A DNA stretch of 64,000 nucleotides from Ceratotherium simum simum (GCF_000283155.1 NW_004454177.1:30187691-30251690); one strand, 5' to 3'. Shown: positions 49,686 to 61,881, numbered from the stretch's first letter. The notes: generated by a model from the sequence alone, not told the origin. A program made the numbers and translations.

Positions 49686-49924
49686 CCTTTCCATTTATTT
49701 GTTACTTTATTTTTAATAATGGTCTGAGGTAACTGACCTTATGCCATATGGGTCAGGTTGTATGCAAATGTCTAACCATGTCCTTTAGTGTTGGGTGTTT
49801 TCAGGATCATATTTGTATGGTGTCTACCTCTGTCCCAACTTTGACATTCATTTGAATTTCAAGAGGAGGATAGAGACAATGCTACTCCTTGTAGTTTTTA
49901 ACTTACAGATGTCTGCTTCTCCCT

Positions 49925-50270
49925 ACACAATGGATCTCAAGTTTAGAACATAATGACTGCACGTTAGAATCAACTGGGAGCTTTCAACTTGCCAATGATT
50001 GGAGCCCAATCCTAGAGAGTCCAATCTAACTGGCCTGGCCCCATGTATTGGTATAATTAAGAGCTCCCCAAGTGAATATGCAGTTAAGTCTGCAAACCAC
50101 TAGTCTATAACCTTGTTACTCAAAATTTTATGGAAGATCAGCAGCCTCAGTATCACCTGGGAGCAGTCTCAGGCTTCATTTTACTCAATAAGGATCTGCA
50201 TTTTGACAAGATACCCATGTCATCTAAAGGTACTTTAGTTTGGAGAAGCGCTGGTCTAGAAAACATACAA
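49925..50270. mobile_element. Two adjacent MER5-like hAT fragments
   Basis: The first ends near 'ctgcaaaccactagtct'; the second begins immediately ('tactcaaaattttatggaag') and ends 'tttggagaagcgctggtct'. Both carry the MER5-type 'cacctgggagc' or 'caactgggagc' core. Confidence 0.6.
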
Positions 50271-51000
50271 ACTCCAATGGGACTCAAGTTCTTAAAATAA
50301 ATTTGTATCTTGAGTACAAGTCCTTCAAAATATGTTCTTCAAGATTAATTGGAATATTTTTAGCACTTTGAATTTTTGTAACTTTTTGAATCATCTTTCG
50401 TTTTTCACAGGAAACAAAAAAAAAAACCCTGCTTGGTTTGTAGTTTTAATTTTGATCAGAATTACTGTTATCTGACATACATTTAACCAATAAAACTTTC
50501 TATTAAAATATATTACCACAAATGCATTTCCTTGGGGCAAATATCTACAACTGTTTATAAGAAGGGGAAAAAGGCCTCTCTAAAGTTGCCTCATATTTAA
50601 GAAACTGAGGAAGCAGAAGATGGCTCTTGCAAGGATTACACACCCTCATTGCTTTTTATAATAGCCTCTAATGGGAGAATATTTCCTCGAGGTGACAATA
50701 GTGCATCCATTCCAGCCTCTGAAATTAAAGAACTAAACTTTTGCTTATTCAAGGATACAATGGGCCTTTCTGAACTCATTCTAATGTATAAATTAAAACC
50801 ATTTGACTAAATAATAAGTTTTTTTACTTATAGTATTAGATGATAATTTTAGTTGCTCAAATTATTTTTCATTTTAATTTTTAAAGGAAGTAGTACTTTG
50901 TATTTTGACTGATTTGACCTGAGAAGGTGTTTTATTCTGTTTTCAGAAGTATACCTTCTAAAAAACTGTTAAACTTCCATAACTAGTGAATATTAAGTTT
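50271..51000. other. Intergenic, nothing recognised
   Basis: AT-rich non-coding DNA. Confidence 0.45.
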
Positions 51001-51038
51001 TTATTTTATTAAAAAGTAATAAATCTACAAAAATATAC

Positions 51039-51611
51039 CCAATTGATTTTTTTTAATTGATGTTTTAATGGTTTCTAACATTGTGAAATTTTTGGGTTGT
51101 ACATTTTTGTTTGTCCATCACCATATATATGACTCCCTTCACCCCTTGTGCCCACCCCCCACCCCCACTGCCCCTGGTAACAACAGTCCAGTTTTCTCTG
51201 TCCATGTGTTGGTTTATATTCCACATATGAGTGAGATCATACAGTGTTTGTCTTTCTCTTTCTGGCTTATTTCACTTAACATAATACGCTCCAGGCCCAT
51301 CCATGTTGTTGCAAATGGGACGATTTTGTCTTTTTTTATGGCTGAGTAGTATTCCATTGTATATATATACCACATTTTTCTAATCCAATCGTCAGTCGAG
51401 GGACACTTAGGTTGCTTCCACTTCTTGGCTATGGTGAATAATGCTGCAATGAACATAGGGGTGCATAAGCCTCTTTGGATTGTTGATTTCAGGTTCGTTG
51501 GATAGATTCCCAGTAGTGGGATGGCTGGATCATAGGTCATCTCTATTTTTAATTCTTTGAGGAATCTCCATACTGTTTGCCATAGAGGCTGCACCAACCA
51601 ATTGATTTTTT
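51039..51611 (-). mobile_element. Young 5'-truncated L1 with target duplication
   Basis: 3' end at left ('gatgttttaatggtttctaa'), ORF2 C-terminus read on the minus strand: LKELKIEMTYDPAIPLLGIY, then CTPMFIAALFTIAKKWKQPK and [20 protein letters not shown]. The frame is open for 127 codons. Flanked by CCAATTGATTTTTT at 51039-51052 and 51598-51611. It sits inside an older L1 of opposite orientation. Confidence 0.93.
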
Positions 51612-52895
51612 AAAACGGTGCATAAACAATTCAAAGGAGGAAGTATAGCCTTTTCAACAAATGGTGTTGGAGCAATTGGATGTCCATAGGCACAAAAGTG
51701 AACCTTGACCTGAATTGACACCTTATACAAAAATTAGCTGAAATGAATCACAGACTTAAATAGAAAATGTAAAACTATAAGAGTTTCAGAAGAAAACATA
51801 AGAGAAAAATCCTTGGGACCTGGGGCTAGGCAAAGCATTTTTAGGCTTGATAACAAAAGCACAATCCACAAAAAGAAAAAAATTATAAAATTGGACTTCA
51901 TCAAAATTAAAAACTTTGCCCTGGAAAAGACCCTGTAGATGATGAAAAGACAAATTACAGACTGGGAGAGATCATTCGCACATATCTGACAAAGGACTTG
52001 TATCTAGAATATATAAAGAATTCTCAGAACTCAACAGTAAAAAAACAAGCTATCCAATTAGAAAACAGTCAAAAGATATGAATAGACATGTCACTGAAAA
52101 TGATATAATGATGGTAAATAAGCACAGGAAAATATTCTCAATATCATTAGCCATTAGAGAAATGCACATTGAAAGCACAATGAAATATCACTGCACATCT
52201 ATCAGAATGGCTATAATAAAAATTAGTGACAACACCGAATGCTGGCAAAGATGCAAAGGAACTAGATCACTCATACATTGCTGGCGGGAATGTAAAATGG
52301 TACAGTAACTCTAGAAAAGAGTATAGCAGTTTCTTACAAAACAAAATATGTGCTAACCATATGACCTATCAATGGAACTCTTGGGCATTTATCCTAAAGA
52401 TATGAAATAGGCTTACGTTCACACAAAAACATGTACATGAATGTATATAGGTTGTATTCATAACAGCCCTACACTGGTAGCAATCCAAATGTCCTTCAGT
52501 GGGTGAATGGTCAAACAAACCACGGTACATTTATACCATGAAATACTACTCAGGAATAAAAAGGAACAAACTATAAAGACAGGCAAAACTTGGCTGGATC
52601 CCAAGGGAATTATGCTAAGTTTAAGAAGTCAATCTCAAAAAGTTTCATGCTATACGATCCCATTTACGAAAAATTCTTGAAATGACAATATCATGGAGAT
52701 GGATAACAGATTAGTAGTTGCCAGGGGTTACTGACAGGAAGAATCAGAAAGTTGGCTGTGGCTATAAAGTATAGGACAAAGGATCCTTGTGATGGAATGT
52801 TCTCTATCTTGCTTGCATTGGTGGTTACATGAATCTGCACGTGTAATAAAAGCACACACCCAAATAACTACATGTAAAACTTGTGAAATCTGAAT
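51612..52895 (+). mobile_element. Older L1 ORF2 3' region and UTR
   Basis: 'caacaaatggtgttggagca', 'cataggcacaaaagtgaacc', 'aaatgtccttcagtgggtga' and 'gtagttgccaggggttactg'. Its left continuation ('aatctacaaaaatataccc') lies at 51.0 kb on the other side of the nested insertion. Confidence 0.85.
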
Positions 52896-53030
52896 AAGAT
52901 TTGTGAATTGTATCAATGTCAGTTTCCAGGTTGTGAGAATGTACCATAGCTATGCAAGATGCTACCCTTGGGGGAAGATGGGTGAAGGCCATAAGGAAAC
53001 TCTCTGTGTCATAGCTTACAACTGAGACAG
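52896..53030 (+). repeat. L1M-type 3' UTR fragment
   Basis: 'gtgagaatgtaccatagcta' and 'gggggaagatgggtgaaggc' match the old L1M 3' UTR motif also seen at 61.4 kb. Confidence 0.5.
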
Positions 53031-54050
53031 ATGATCAGCAAAAAGTATCTTAATATTTTCTTGGGAAAATAGGTACTAAAAGAGTTTTCTCAAATTCCTG
53101 CCTCTGGGTCAAAACATCGATTTCAAACATCACCAGTTCTTGATTCTGCTCAGCTTTTTATTGAGGGCAGGGCTTTCCTCCTCCCTTGAAAAGCTATAAA
53201 CTTATCTGTTCATAATTCACCATCCTGTCCTGCTAGCTTAGAGATGGTGCTTAGTGTAACAGCCCCACCAGTTCAGAATAAACATGTTCACTCTCATTCC
53301 CTCTCGTTTGTCCTCTCTTGCCCTTCTATTCCATCAGCATATACATTTTTTTGTTTTCTCCAGTATTTTAAAAAACACAAAAGCTTTCTTCCTCCAGTGT
53401 GGTGGTAGTAAGCATGAAATATATTTAACTTCAAACCAAGGATGCAAGCAAAAGCAGGATAAAACTGACAGAAATGAATGTAATGTACATCTGATAATGT
53501 AGAAACGATACAACTAAGGAAAATGGGAGAAAAGAAGGAAGACAAGGCATTCCATAGAATAAGCTTCCTGACTGCCTCATCTGTAATCCCTAGGAGTTAA
53601 AGGATTTGGTCTGGCAGGTTTACTGCTGCCAAGGGAAACACTTAATGTTAGTATCCTATCAAATTGGAGGATAAGGGAGAACATGTGGAGGGGAAGGAGG
53701 AGACTACAAGCTGATGTTGTTTTAGTTTGGAGACAGTAACTACTGTCTAAAGAGAGAGATGACCTTAGGGAATCAGGTAGCCATCAGAACCAACATCCAA
53801 CCTTCCAAAATATCTCAGCACTAAAACAAAAGCAACAAATACAAACAAGATAATGAAAGACAAATACGTGTATATAACACAGCGTATAAAACACTGTAAC
53901 CAAAATAAAACCAAACACAATTCTTATATTATTAAAAGTAAAGGCATTTAAGTCTCTTATTAAAAGAAAAAATATTGTCAAGTTAAATCACAAAGTGAAA
54001 CTCAATTCTATGCTGAATGTAAGACACATGACATCTCAGGAAGGTTAAAA
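53031..54050. other. Intergenic, nothing recognised
   Basis: No gene or confident repeat. Confidence 0.45.
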
Positions 54051-54051
54051 A

Positions 54052-54369
54052 TCAAAAGGTGGGCAATAGGGGGCCAGCCCCGTGGCTTAGCGGTTAAGTG
54101 CGCGCGCTCTGCTGCTGGCGGCCCGGGTTCGGATCCCGGGCGCGCACTAACGCACCGCTTCTCCGGCCATGCTGAGGCCGCGTCCCACATACGGCAACTA
54201 GAAGGACTTGCAGCTATGACATATAACTATCTACTGGGGCTTTGGGGAGAAAAAGGGGAAAAAGAGGAGGAGGATTGGCAATAGATGTTAGCTCAGAGCC
54301 GGTCTTCCTCAGCAAAAAGAGGAGGATTGGCATGGATGTTAGCTCAGGGCTGATCCTCCTCAAACAAAA

Positions 54370-54400
<31 letters not shown>

Positions 54401-54418
54401 ATGTCAAAAGGTGGGCAA
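54052..54418 (+). mobile_element. Long composite ERE-type SINE, double tail
   Basis: Head 'ggggccagccccgtggctta', body 'catacggcaactagaaggac' and 'ctactggggctttgggg', followed by two successive 'gaggaggattggc…gatgttagctcag' units and (AAAT)9. Flanked by TCAAAAGGTGGGCAA at 54052-54066 and 54404-54418. About 335 bases between the duplications. Confidence 0.93.
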
Positions 54419-56100
54419 CAAATACAACAACAGGATATCTTCTCTTTATACATATGGAGTAATGGAGCAGTGGGTAAACACACGACACATTTTCTCCTGT
54501 TTTCACACTTACACAGCTGGAGGTTTTACACCACTAGTGTGAATTTATTTAAACATGTGAAGAAGACATTTTCATATAATTAGACATAGACATATAATAG
54601 TGAGTGAAAGAAGAAAATCACAGTATCTACACTGAGGGCTGTGAGGAAAGATACATTGGTGTGTACTTAGTGATCATGTTCCCATAAGGCGAGCTGTTTA
54701 CAATTAAAAAGTTCTTGCCCTTCTACTGAAATCATGTGTGATCCTGGAAAAGCAGTGTTTCCTTCTCACAACTCTGCCATCAGCTGTGCTGTTGTTGTCC
54801 ACCCAGTATGAAGCATCAGACTTAGGTTTAGCTGTTGTATCATTGATGGTCATATTTTGCTCTTTAGAGAGGCTGTGATATTGATTATACTTTGGATAAT
54901 TTGTCTAGTCCCAGAAAAATAATCTTGCCAGAATGTCGATGAGAGATACACCTTGATTCAGATGGAATGACCCTTTGGTAGAGATCCAGGCATTGTACTT
55001 ATCTGAAATTACTGCAGCATCCTGGTCAGGTTGAGAAACAGGATACCTTTGTATTTCCCTGGGCTGTGAGCCTGGTTAGTTTTAATGGGAGAAAGCCTGA
55101 AAAGTTTATGATTTTTCAAAGACGATTTATTTTGTGGCTTTTCTATCAATATAAAACTAATGCTGCACAACTGTATTAAATAAATTAATTTAGGATGATT
55201 TTTCCTCTTTCTCCTAATGAGCGGAAGATCCACAGATATGTGAGGAGCTCGCTTCATCTAGTAATGTTTTGAGGACTACAGGTTCCCTAGTAATGTTTAG
55301 GGATACGTCCCCAAGTTGTTGACCCGGGTGGATAAATGTTAGATAGCATCAGGGTTATGGAGACCAGATGAGAATATTATATTTCTCCAGAAACACAACT
55401 TATACCTAGGGGAACTATTCTTAATATCGATGTCTTAAGCCTTGTAAGACTGACTAAACACCAAGAAGATAATTATGCAATTTTTATAAAATTTAGAACA
55501 GAAATATTTGAAATGTGTGTGCATTGCTTTTTAATTTTTTTCCAGTTACACTATACTAATTTACTGTATTAGCTATTGAATAGAAACAGCAGAATATTGA
55601 TGAAATAGTTGTAATGTATGTAGGATAACCACATAATGAACTTCTGTGTCTCCAGCCACCTGATACAAGAACTTTATGCCACCTGTAAAACCACTTTTAA
55701 GCCACCTGTATGAGCTTTGCTGATCACATCTCTTTCTTTCACACCCTTAGTGATGACCACTGAGTTCCATGTGTTTTATTATTGTTTTACTATATTTATG
55801 CTTTATATTTAATATTTTAATATAATAAGTTCGCTCGTTTTGCATGCTATACAAATAGAATCCAACTTTTTTAATTTCCTTTTTTAATAAAATTATTCTG
55901 AGATTCTTCTGTTTGTGTGTATTTTATTCACGTTGTCTAGCTGTATACTATTGTGTCTCATGAGCATAATAAATTATATATCAGTGATACTTTTGATTAT
56001 CATTTCATTGTTTCTGATTGTTTTCTTATATTAGACATTGCTGACATAAAAATTCTGCTGTATTTTTATAGGGCACACGTGCAAGATTTTCTCTAGGGTT
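54419..56100. other. Intergenic, nothing recognised
   Basis: AT-rich, no gene-like frames or clear repeat. Confidence 0.45.
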
Positions 56101-56104
56101 GTAT

Positions 56105-56670
56105 AGTTTTCTATTTCTGCCATAAAAATTTACCACAAACTTAAAAGAAGCACAGATTTGTTATCTTAGAGGTATTTGTGTCAGAAGTCTGGTATGGCTC
56201 TCATCGGCCTAAAATCAAGATTTTGGCATATTGTGTTCTCTTGTGGAGGTTCTAGGAGAGAATGTTTCCTGCTCATTTGTCATCAATCAGTTCCTTGTGA
56301 GTATAAGACTGGGGTTCTTGTTTTCTTCCTATAAGCTTCTTGTAAGCTGAGGGTCAGTCCCAGCTTATAGAGACCACTAGAAGACCACCTGGCTTGTGAC
56401 ACCCTTCCTTCACTTTCAAAGCCAGCAATGGCAGACAAAGTCTTTCTCGTGCTGCCATCTCTCTGTTTCTCTGCTTTCAAGCACTCCTGTGATTAGGTGG
56501 CGTCTGCCAAGGTAATTCAGGATAATTTCCCCATCCCAAGATCCTTAAGCGTAATCACATCTGTAATCATAATCATATCACCTTTTACTATTTAAGAGAA
56601 CATGTTCAGAGGTTCTGAGAATCAGAGTGTGGACATCTTTGGGGCAGCATTATTCTGCCTAACACAAAGA
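56105..56670. repeat. Ancient interspersed repeat, 'accacaaac' type
   Basis: 'aatttaccacaaacttaaaa', 'gcctaaaatcaagattttgg', 'aaagccagcaatggcagaca' and 'gtggacatctttggggcagc' lie in the order of a common mammalian medium-reiterated repeat that I cannot name with certainty. Confidence 0.55.
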
Positions 56671-56779
56671 TATACAACTTGCAGATATATACAACTAGTT
56701 CATGGGTCTTGAACAATTTCATTTTTACCATATAATATCTTCCAAAGTGAGCCTTCTGTATTATACTTTTCATCAGTCC

Positions 56780-57336
56780 TGTTGAAACCAAGAACGAAGG
56801 AGTTAAAAGCTTCCCTAGAGCAAAAAAACTTGAGATAAGCGTTGCTAACTGCAGCTGTGCATACTCAGCACAACCAACTGTGGTTTAAAACTAACCAGGT
56901 CTTTCTGTCCCTCCTTAGTATGTGAGCGAGCTGTTTCTCCCAGGAAGTCAAGGTCCAGACGTCAAGAAGAAAGGAGATTCAGCCTCACAAGGCCAAATGC
57001 AGGCTGAGGATGAAAATTAACAGACAAGTCCAGAAGGTCAAGGAAAAAAGAGATTCAGTCTTCAAGACCAAATGCAGGCTGCAGACACAAGCCAGCAAGG
57101 CCACATGATCCCCCTCTGCTGCCTTAAAGTTCAACACATAGTCCTCCTCCCTTACCTAAAACCCCAGATAAAAACCCCTACCTTTTTCCCTCTGAGGAGT
57201 GGATTTGAGTTTTAACGCCCATCTCCTTGTCTGGCTGCTTTCAATAATAAACCTCTTTGCTTGGTACAAGCCTGACGTTTTGGTCATTGGCTTTCCTGTG
57301 CACCAGGTAATGAACCTGTGTTTGTGTTCAGTAACA
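56780..57336 (+). mobile_element. Retroviral-type LTR (gammaretrovirus/ERV1-like), solo
   Basis: Starts TGTTGAAACC. Has a TATA-like 'gataaaaacccc', a polyadenylation signal 'aataataaacctctttgctt' followed by a T/G-rich downstream element, and ends near 'gtgttcagtaaca'. An imperfect ~60-bp direct duplication lies in the U3-like part (56953-57013 and 57028-57085). No internal retroviral coding region is seen on either side, so it reads as a solo LTR. Exact ends and duplication not confirmed. Confidence 0.7.
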
Positions 57337-57429
57337 CTGTTCAAGAATTATACTTACTTCACAACTTTGTCAGTACTTGATATCAGATCATTCCGTTTTC
57401 TTGCCAGTCTGGGATGATGTGACACTTCA

Positions 57430-57600
57430 TATTATATATTCATTCTTTCATTCATTCAACAAGAAATTTTTACTAGGTACCACCTATAAGCTGGTCACTA
57501 TTACAGGTCCTAAACATATAACTTTTAAAAAATAAAAACAAATAAAATCTCTTCTCTGATGAAGCTTTTATTCTTTGGGGCAAACACACAGATATTAATC
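57430..57600 (+). repeat. L2-like fragment
   Basis: 'ttcattcattcaacaagaaa', 'gctggtcactattacaggtc' and 'gatgaagcttttattctttg' resemble L2. Confidence 0.55.
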
Positions 57601-58205
57601 CATATAAATAAATCCCAGAGCAAATGGTGGAAAGAAATCTTTGAATTGGAGGGCTTGGTACCACACCTTAGAGAAAGATCTGAGGGATCAGTGACCCAGT
57701 TCACCATCTCAGCACATCCACACCCAGTGATTCCACGTAGCACTATGCTTGGCAGGGGTGAGGAGACAGTTCAGGGGCTTGTGCTGGTGCCAGAGAAGAC
57801 AGCCATGTGAACCCCAAGCTTATCTCTATCCTGCCTAAGTTTCTGGCTTGATTTCTTCCTGTCAGCAGAGGAGAAAATCAGGGAGCACACCCTGAGGGGC
57901 AGGGACAGCAGGTTCCCAGGGACCCGGCACGGGGGTCCCGGATGAAACCCCATGTGAGTCCCCAGCTGACTGTGCAGTCCAGTACTGTCCAAGGCTTGTG
58001 ACCACAGCCCAAGATTCTGCACTCCTATAGTATCTATCCCAGAGATGGAAGGAATACCTGCAGGGGAGATGAGAAGATTTAGGTGGTTGGCACTGGGTGA
58101 GACCCAGGAGAATCTTTAAGACTGGGTGTCCTTTGTTTGCTTGTTTATTTGTATTTTGGTGTCATTTTGATGTAAAAATATTTTCATAAGGAAAAGCATA
58201 TTAAT
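57601..58205. other. Intergenic, relatively GC-rich
   Basis: More GC-rich than its surroundings, with overlapping open frames on both strands, but no family resemblance or splice structure. Confidence 0.4.
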
Positions 58206-58207
58206 AC

Positions 58208-58539
58208 AGAACATATCTTTTTTTTTTTTTTTTTTTTTTTTTTTGTGAGGGAGGTCAGCCCTGAGCTAACATCCGTGCTAATCCTCCTCTTTCTCTGAGG
58301 AAGACCGGCTCTGAGCTAACATCTATTGCCAATCCTCCTCTTTTTTGTCCCCAAAGCCCCAGTAGATAGTTGTATGTCATAGTTGCACATCCTTCTAGTT
58401 GCTGTATGTGGGACACGGCCTCAGCATGGCCGGAGAAGTGGTGCGTTGGTGTGCACCTGGGATCCGAACCCGGGCTGCCAGTAGCGGTGCTCGCGCACTT
58501 AACCGCTAAGCCACCAGGCCGGCCCCGGAAGATATCTTT
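58208..58539 (-). mobile_element. Long composite ERE-type SINE, double tail, reverse
   Basis: T-run of about 25 at left, two successive 'gagctaacatc…cctcctctt' units, then 'ccccaaagccccagtagata' and the head 'ccaccaggccggcccc' at right. Same architecture as the copy at 54 kb. Flanks 'agaacatatcttt' and 'ggaagatatcttt' are a slightly diverged target duplication. Confidence 0.9.
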
Positions 58540-58609
58540 GATAAGCGCTAATTGTGAACATATTTGCCAAGAAATTAGACCTATCTTTTTTTTATTTTTA
58601 CAGTTTAGA

Positions 58610-59535
58610 TTTTAAAAACCAGTTTTATTGAGGGATAATTGACATACAGTAAACTGCAACTATTTAGAGACTATAATTTCAAAAGTTTTCATATACGTGC
58701 ACAGCCATGGAAACATCACAATAAGTTTCTCCTGCCCTTTTATAATCTTTCTCATCCAACTTTCCCCACATCCTCCAGTCCCATTCCCAGGCAATCACTG
58801 ATCTGCATTCTGTCATTATAGATTAGATGCATTTTTTGGATAATTATATAAATTGAATTATACACTATGTACTCTTTTCATCTGGCTTTCTATTTCTCAT
58901 TCAGACTAGTTATTTTAGATTCATTTTTGTTTTAGTGCATATCAATAGGTCATTTCATTTATTGCTAAGTAGCATTTCATTTTATAGATATACCACAATT
59001 AGTGTATCTATTTACCTGTTAGACATTTGGGTTATTTCCAGTTTTTTGCTATTTCGAGTAAAGCTGCCATGAACCTTTATGTACAAGTATTTGTATGGAC
59101 ATATGCTTTCCTTTCTCTTGGGTGAATGCCTAGGACTTGAATGACGAGATCGTATGGTAAGCATATGTTTAACTTTTTAAGAAACTGACTGGGGCTATAC
59201 CATTTCATATTTCTAGTAGCAGCTTATGAGCATTTCAGTTCCTCCATAGTCTCACCAATATTTAATATGGCCAGTTTTTAAAATTTTAATAGTGGTATCA
59301 CATTGTCATTTTAATTTCTATTTCCCTAATGATTAATGACATTGAATATCATTCAATGTGCTTATTTACCATCTATATATCTTCTCTGGTGAAATGTCTC
59401 TTCAAATCTCATACCCTTGTATTAGTGAATTGTTTGTTTTTTTCATTATTTAGTTTTGAGGCTTCTTTATATACAAGTTCTCCACCTGATATATGATCCC
59501 TGAATATTTTCCTCTGCTTTTTCTTCTTTTTAAAA
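58610..59535 (-). mobile_element. L1M 3' end, reverse orientation
   Basis: 'ttattgagggataattgaca', 'tttcatctggctttctattt' and 'tttgggttatttccagtttt' in L1 complement order. Continues right of the nested younger insertions. Confidence 0.85.
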
Positions 59536-59806
59536 ATGTTCTTTTTCTTTATTGTGAAATTTTTATTGTACATTATTGTTTGTCAGTCACCATGTAAATG
59601 CATCCCTTCACCCGCTGTGCCCCCCAGCCCCCTTGCCCCTGATAATCACCAAACAGTTCTCTCGGTCCATGTATTGGTTTATCTTCCACTTATGGGTGAA
59701 ATCATACTGTGTTTGTGGCTTGTTTTGCTTAACATAATACCCTCCAGGTCCATCCATGTTGTTCCAAATGGGACGATTTTTTTTTATGGCTGCGTAGTAG
59801 TCCATT
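59536..59806 (-). mobile_element. Younger L1 3' fragment nested in the L1M
   Basis: Contains 'catcccttcacccgctgtgc', 'gtccatgtattggtttatct' and 'catccatgttgttccaaatg', collinear with the young L1 at 51 kb. 5'-truncated at 'gtagtagtccatt'. Confidence 0.85.
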
Positions 59807-60055
59807 AAAAGTGTCTTTTGGGCCGGCCCCGTGGCTTGGCGGTTAAGTGCGCGCGCTCTGATGCTGGCGGCCCGGGTTCGGATCCCGGGAGCGCCCCGAG
59901 GCACCACTTCTCCGTCCAACGCGAGGCCGAGTCCCACGTACAGCAACTAGAAGGATGTGAACCTATGACGTACAACTATCTACTGGGGCTTTGGGGGGAA
60001 AAAACTGAATAAATAAAATCTTAAAAAAAAAAAAAAAAAAAAAAAGTGTCTTTTG
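59807..60055 (+). mobile_element. ERE-type SINE with target duplication
   Basis: Head 'ggccggccccgtggcttggc', ending 'ctactggggctttgggggga' and an A-run. Flanked by AAAAGTGTCTTTTG at 59807-59820 and 60042-60055. Inserted at or beside the right edge of the younger L1. Confidence 0.93.
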
Positions 60056-60725
60056 AGGGTAGATGTTTTTTAATTGTGATTAAAGTCCAATTTATCAATT
60101 TGCTATTTTATTGGTCATGCTTTTGGTGTTGTATCCTCCCCTACCCCGCTAAAAAGATTTTGCTTAACCCAATATTACAGAGATTTTCTAGTAGAAGTTT
60201 TATGGCTTTAGGTTTTATATTTAGGTCTATAATCCATTTGAGTTAATTTTTGTGGATGATATGCAGTATAAATTGAAGTTAATTTTTTTTTGCAGTTGGA
60301 TATCCAGGTGTTCCAGTACCATTTGTTGAAAAGATTATCTTTTCTCTACTGAACAGCCTTTGCACCTTTGTAAAAAACAGTCCATTTTCCATGTACATGT
60401 AGGTCTATGTCTGAACTCTCTATTCTGTGCTGTTTATATATTTTTCTATCTGAACACCAATACCATACTGTTGTGACTACTGTGGCTTTTAAATAAGTCC
60501 TCAAATTAGGTAGTATTAGTCCTCCAACTTTGTTCATCGTAGTAATATGCTGTTGTTGGGAGTCATGTTCTATAAATGTCTATTAGGTCAAGTTGGCTAA
60601 CAATGTTGTCCTGTTTTCTACATCCTTTATGATTTTCTATTTGATCAAAGAGATATTGAAATCTCTGACTATCATTGTAGACTTTTCTATTTCTCTTTGC
60701 ATTTCTATCAGTTTTTGTGAGGAGC
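60056..60725 (-). mobile_element. L1M ORF2 remnant, continuation
   Basis: 'aagtccaatttatcaatttg', 'ggttttatatttaggtctat' and 'ccatttgttgaaaagattat' are L1 ORF2 complement, followed after a deletion by 'gagatattgaaatctctgac'. Confidence 0.8.
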
Positions 60726-61195
60726 AGGTCACAAGAAAAGTTGATCTTTGTAATGTATTGAGCCATAGTTGAAAGAACCCACATGCTAAGTAGACACCTC
60801 TCAGTCTGACTCATCAGTTTTGAACGGTTTGTTTTTCATAGTTATAGGAGATTTAGACAATGCTTCAGAGAAGTTCATTAGCCCACTACAAACTTTTGAT
60901 CTATAAATTCATTGTGCTTGGTGATTTGGGAATTTTTCTAAGTCACTATAATTAATTTATGCTTCAGAATACTGATCCAACGATACACAGCCTTTTTACA
61001 GTTTCATACCTATAACTCAGTCCTCATTCAAACTTTTTGTTTTGTGAAATATTTTTAACTTTAAAAAAGTTCACAAAACAGGAAAAACAGTTCTTTATAA
61101 TAAAACATATACATTCCAAGTGTTTATAAACCTCTCCAATCTAAAGGACAATTTTCTGACAGAACTCAGTTTTTTATTTATATCAGAGAATGTTT
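60726..61195. other. Intergenic, nothing recognised
   Basis: AT-rich non-coding DNA. Confidence 0.4.
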
Positions 61196-61239
61196 ATTTT
61201 TAATTGCCTTATTAAAAAAGTCCTCCAACTAAAAAAAAA

Positions 61240-61589
61240 AAAAGATTCTTGATCAGCACAGAGTATTTAGGTGGAGCACAGAGGATTTTTAGGGCGGTGA
61301 AACTACTCTGTATGATTACAGTGGTGAATACATTTCATTATAAATTTGTTCAAACACACAGAATGTACAACATCAACAGTAAACTCTAAGGTACACCATG
61401 TACTCTGGATGATAATGATGTGTCATTGTAGGTTCAACAATTATAACTAATACGCCACTCTGGTGGGGGATGTTGATAATGGGAGAGGCTATGCACCAAT
61501 GGGGGCAGAGGTATATGGGGAATCTCTGTACCTTCTCCTCAATTTTGCTGTGAACCTAAAACTGCTCTGAAAGGTAAAGTGTATTTAAA
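61240..61589 (+). repeat. L1M-type 3' UTR
   Basis: 'ggcggtgaaactactctgta', 'gaccaa'-like section replaced by 'ggtacaccatgtactctgga' and 'ctgtgaacctaaaactgctc' are the L1M 3' UTR in plus orientation. Confidence 0.65.
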
Positions 61590-61836
61590 AAAAGATTCAT
61601 GTGGGGGCTGGCCGGGTGGTGCAAGGGGTTAAGTTCACAGCTCCGCTGCGGCGGCCCAGAGTTCACCGGTTCGGATCCCCGGGCGTGCACCAATGCACCA
61701 CTTGGCAAGCGATGCTGTGCTGGCGTCCCATATAGAGTGGAGGAAGATGGGCATGGACGTTAGCTCAGGGCCAGTCTTCCTCAGCAAAAAAAGAGGAGGA
61801 TTGGCAGATGTTAGCACAAGGCTGATCTCCTCACAA

Positions 61837-61871
<35 letters not shown>

Positions 61872-61881
61872 AAGATTCATG
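61590..61881 (+). mobile_element. ERE-type SINE with target duplication
   Basis: Head 'gggggctggccgggtggtgc', middle 'gtcccatatagagtggagga', long (AAAT) tail. Flanked by AAAAGATTCATG at 61590-61601 and 61870-61881. Confidence 0.93.

Noticed and set aside
51214..51597. 127-codon open frame on the minus strand
   Set aside because: This is the C-terminus of L1 ORF2 in a 5'-truncated insertion, not a host gene.
54071..54150. tRNA-like sequence with B-box 'gttcggatcc'
   Set aside because: It is the tRNA-derived head of a SINE, repeated about ten times in the window and flanked by target duplications; not a tRNA gene.
54369..54403. Regularly spaced short repeats as possible CRISPR or satellite
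   Set aside because: Simple (AAAT) tail of a SINE; no spacers, and the genome is eukaryotic.
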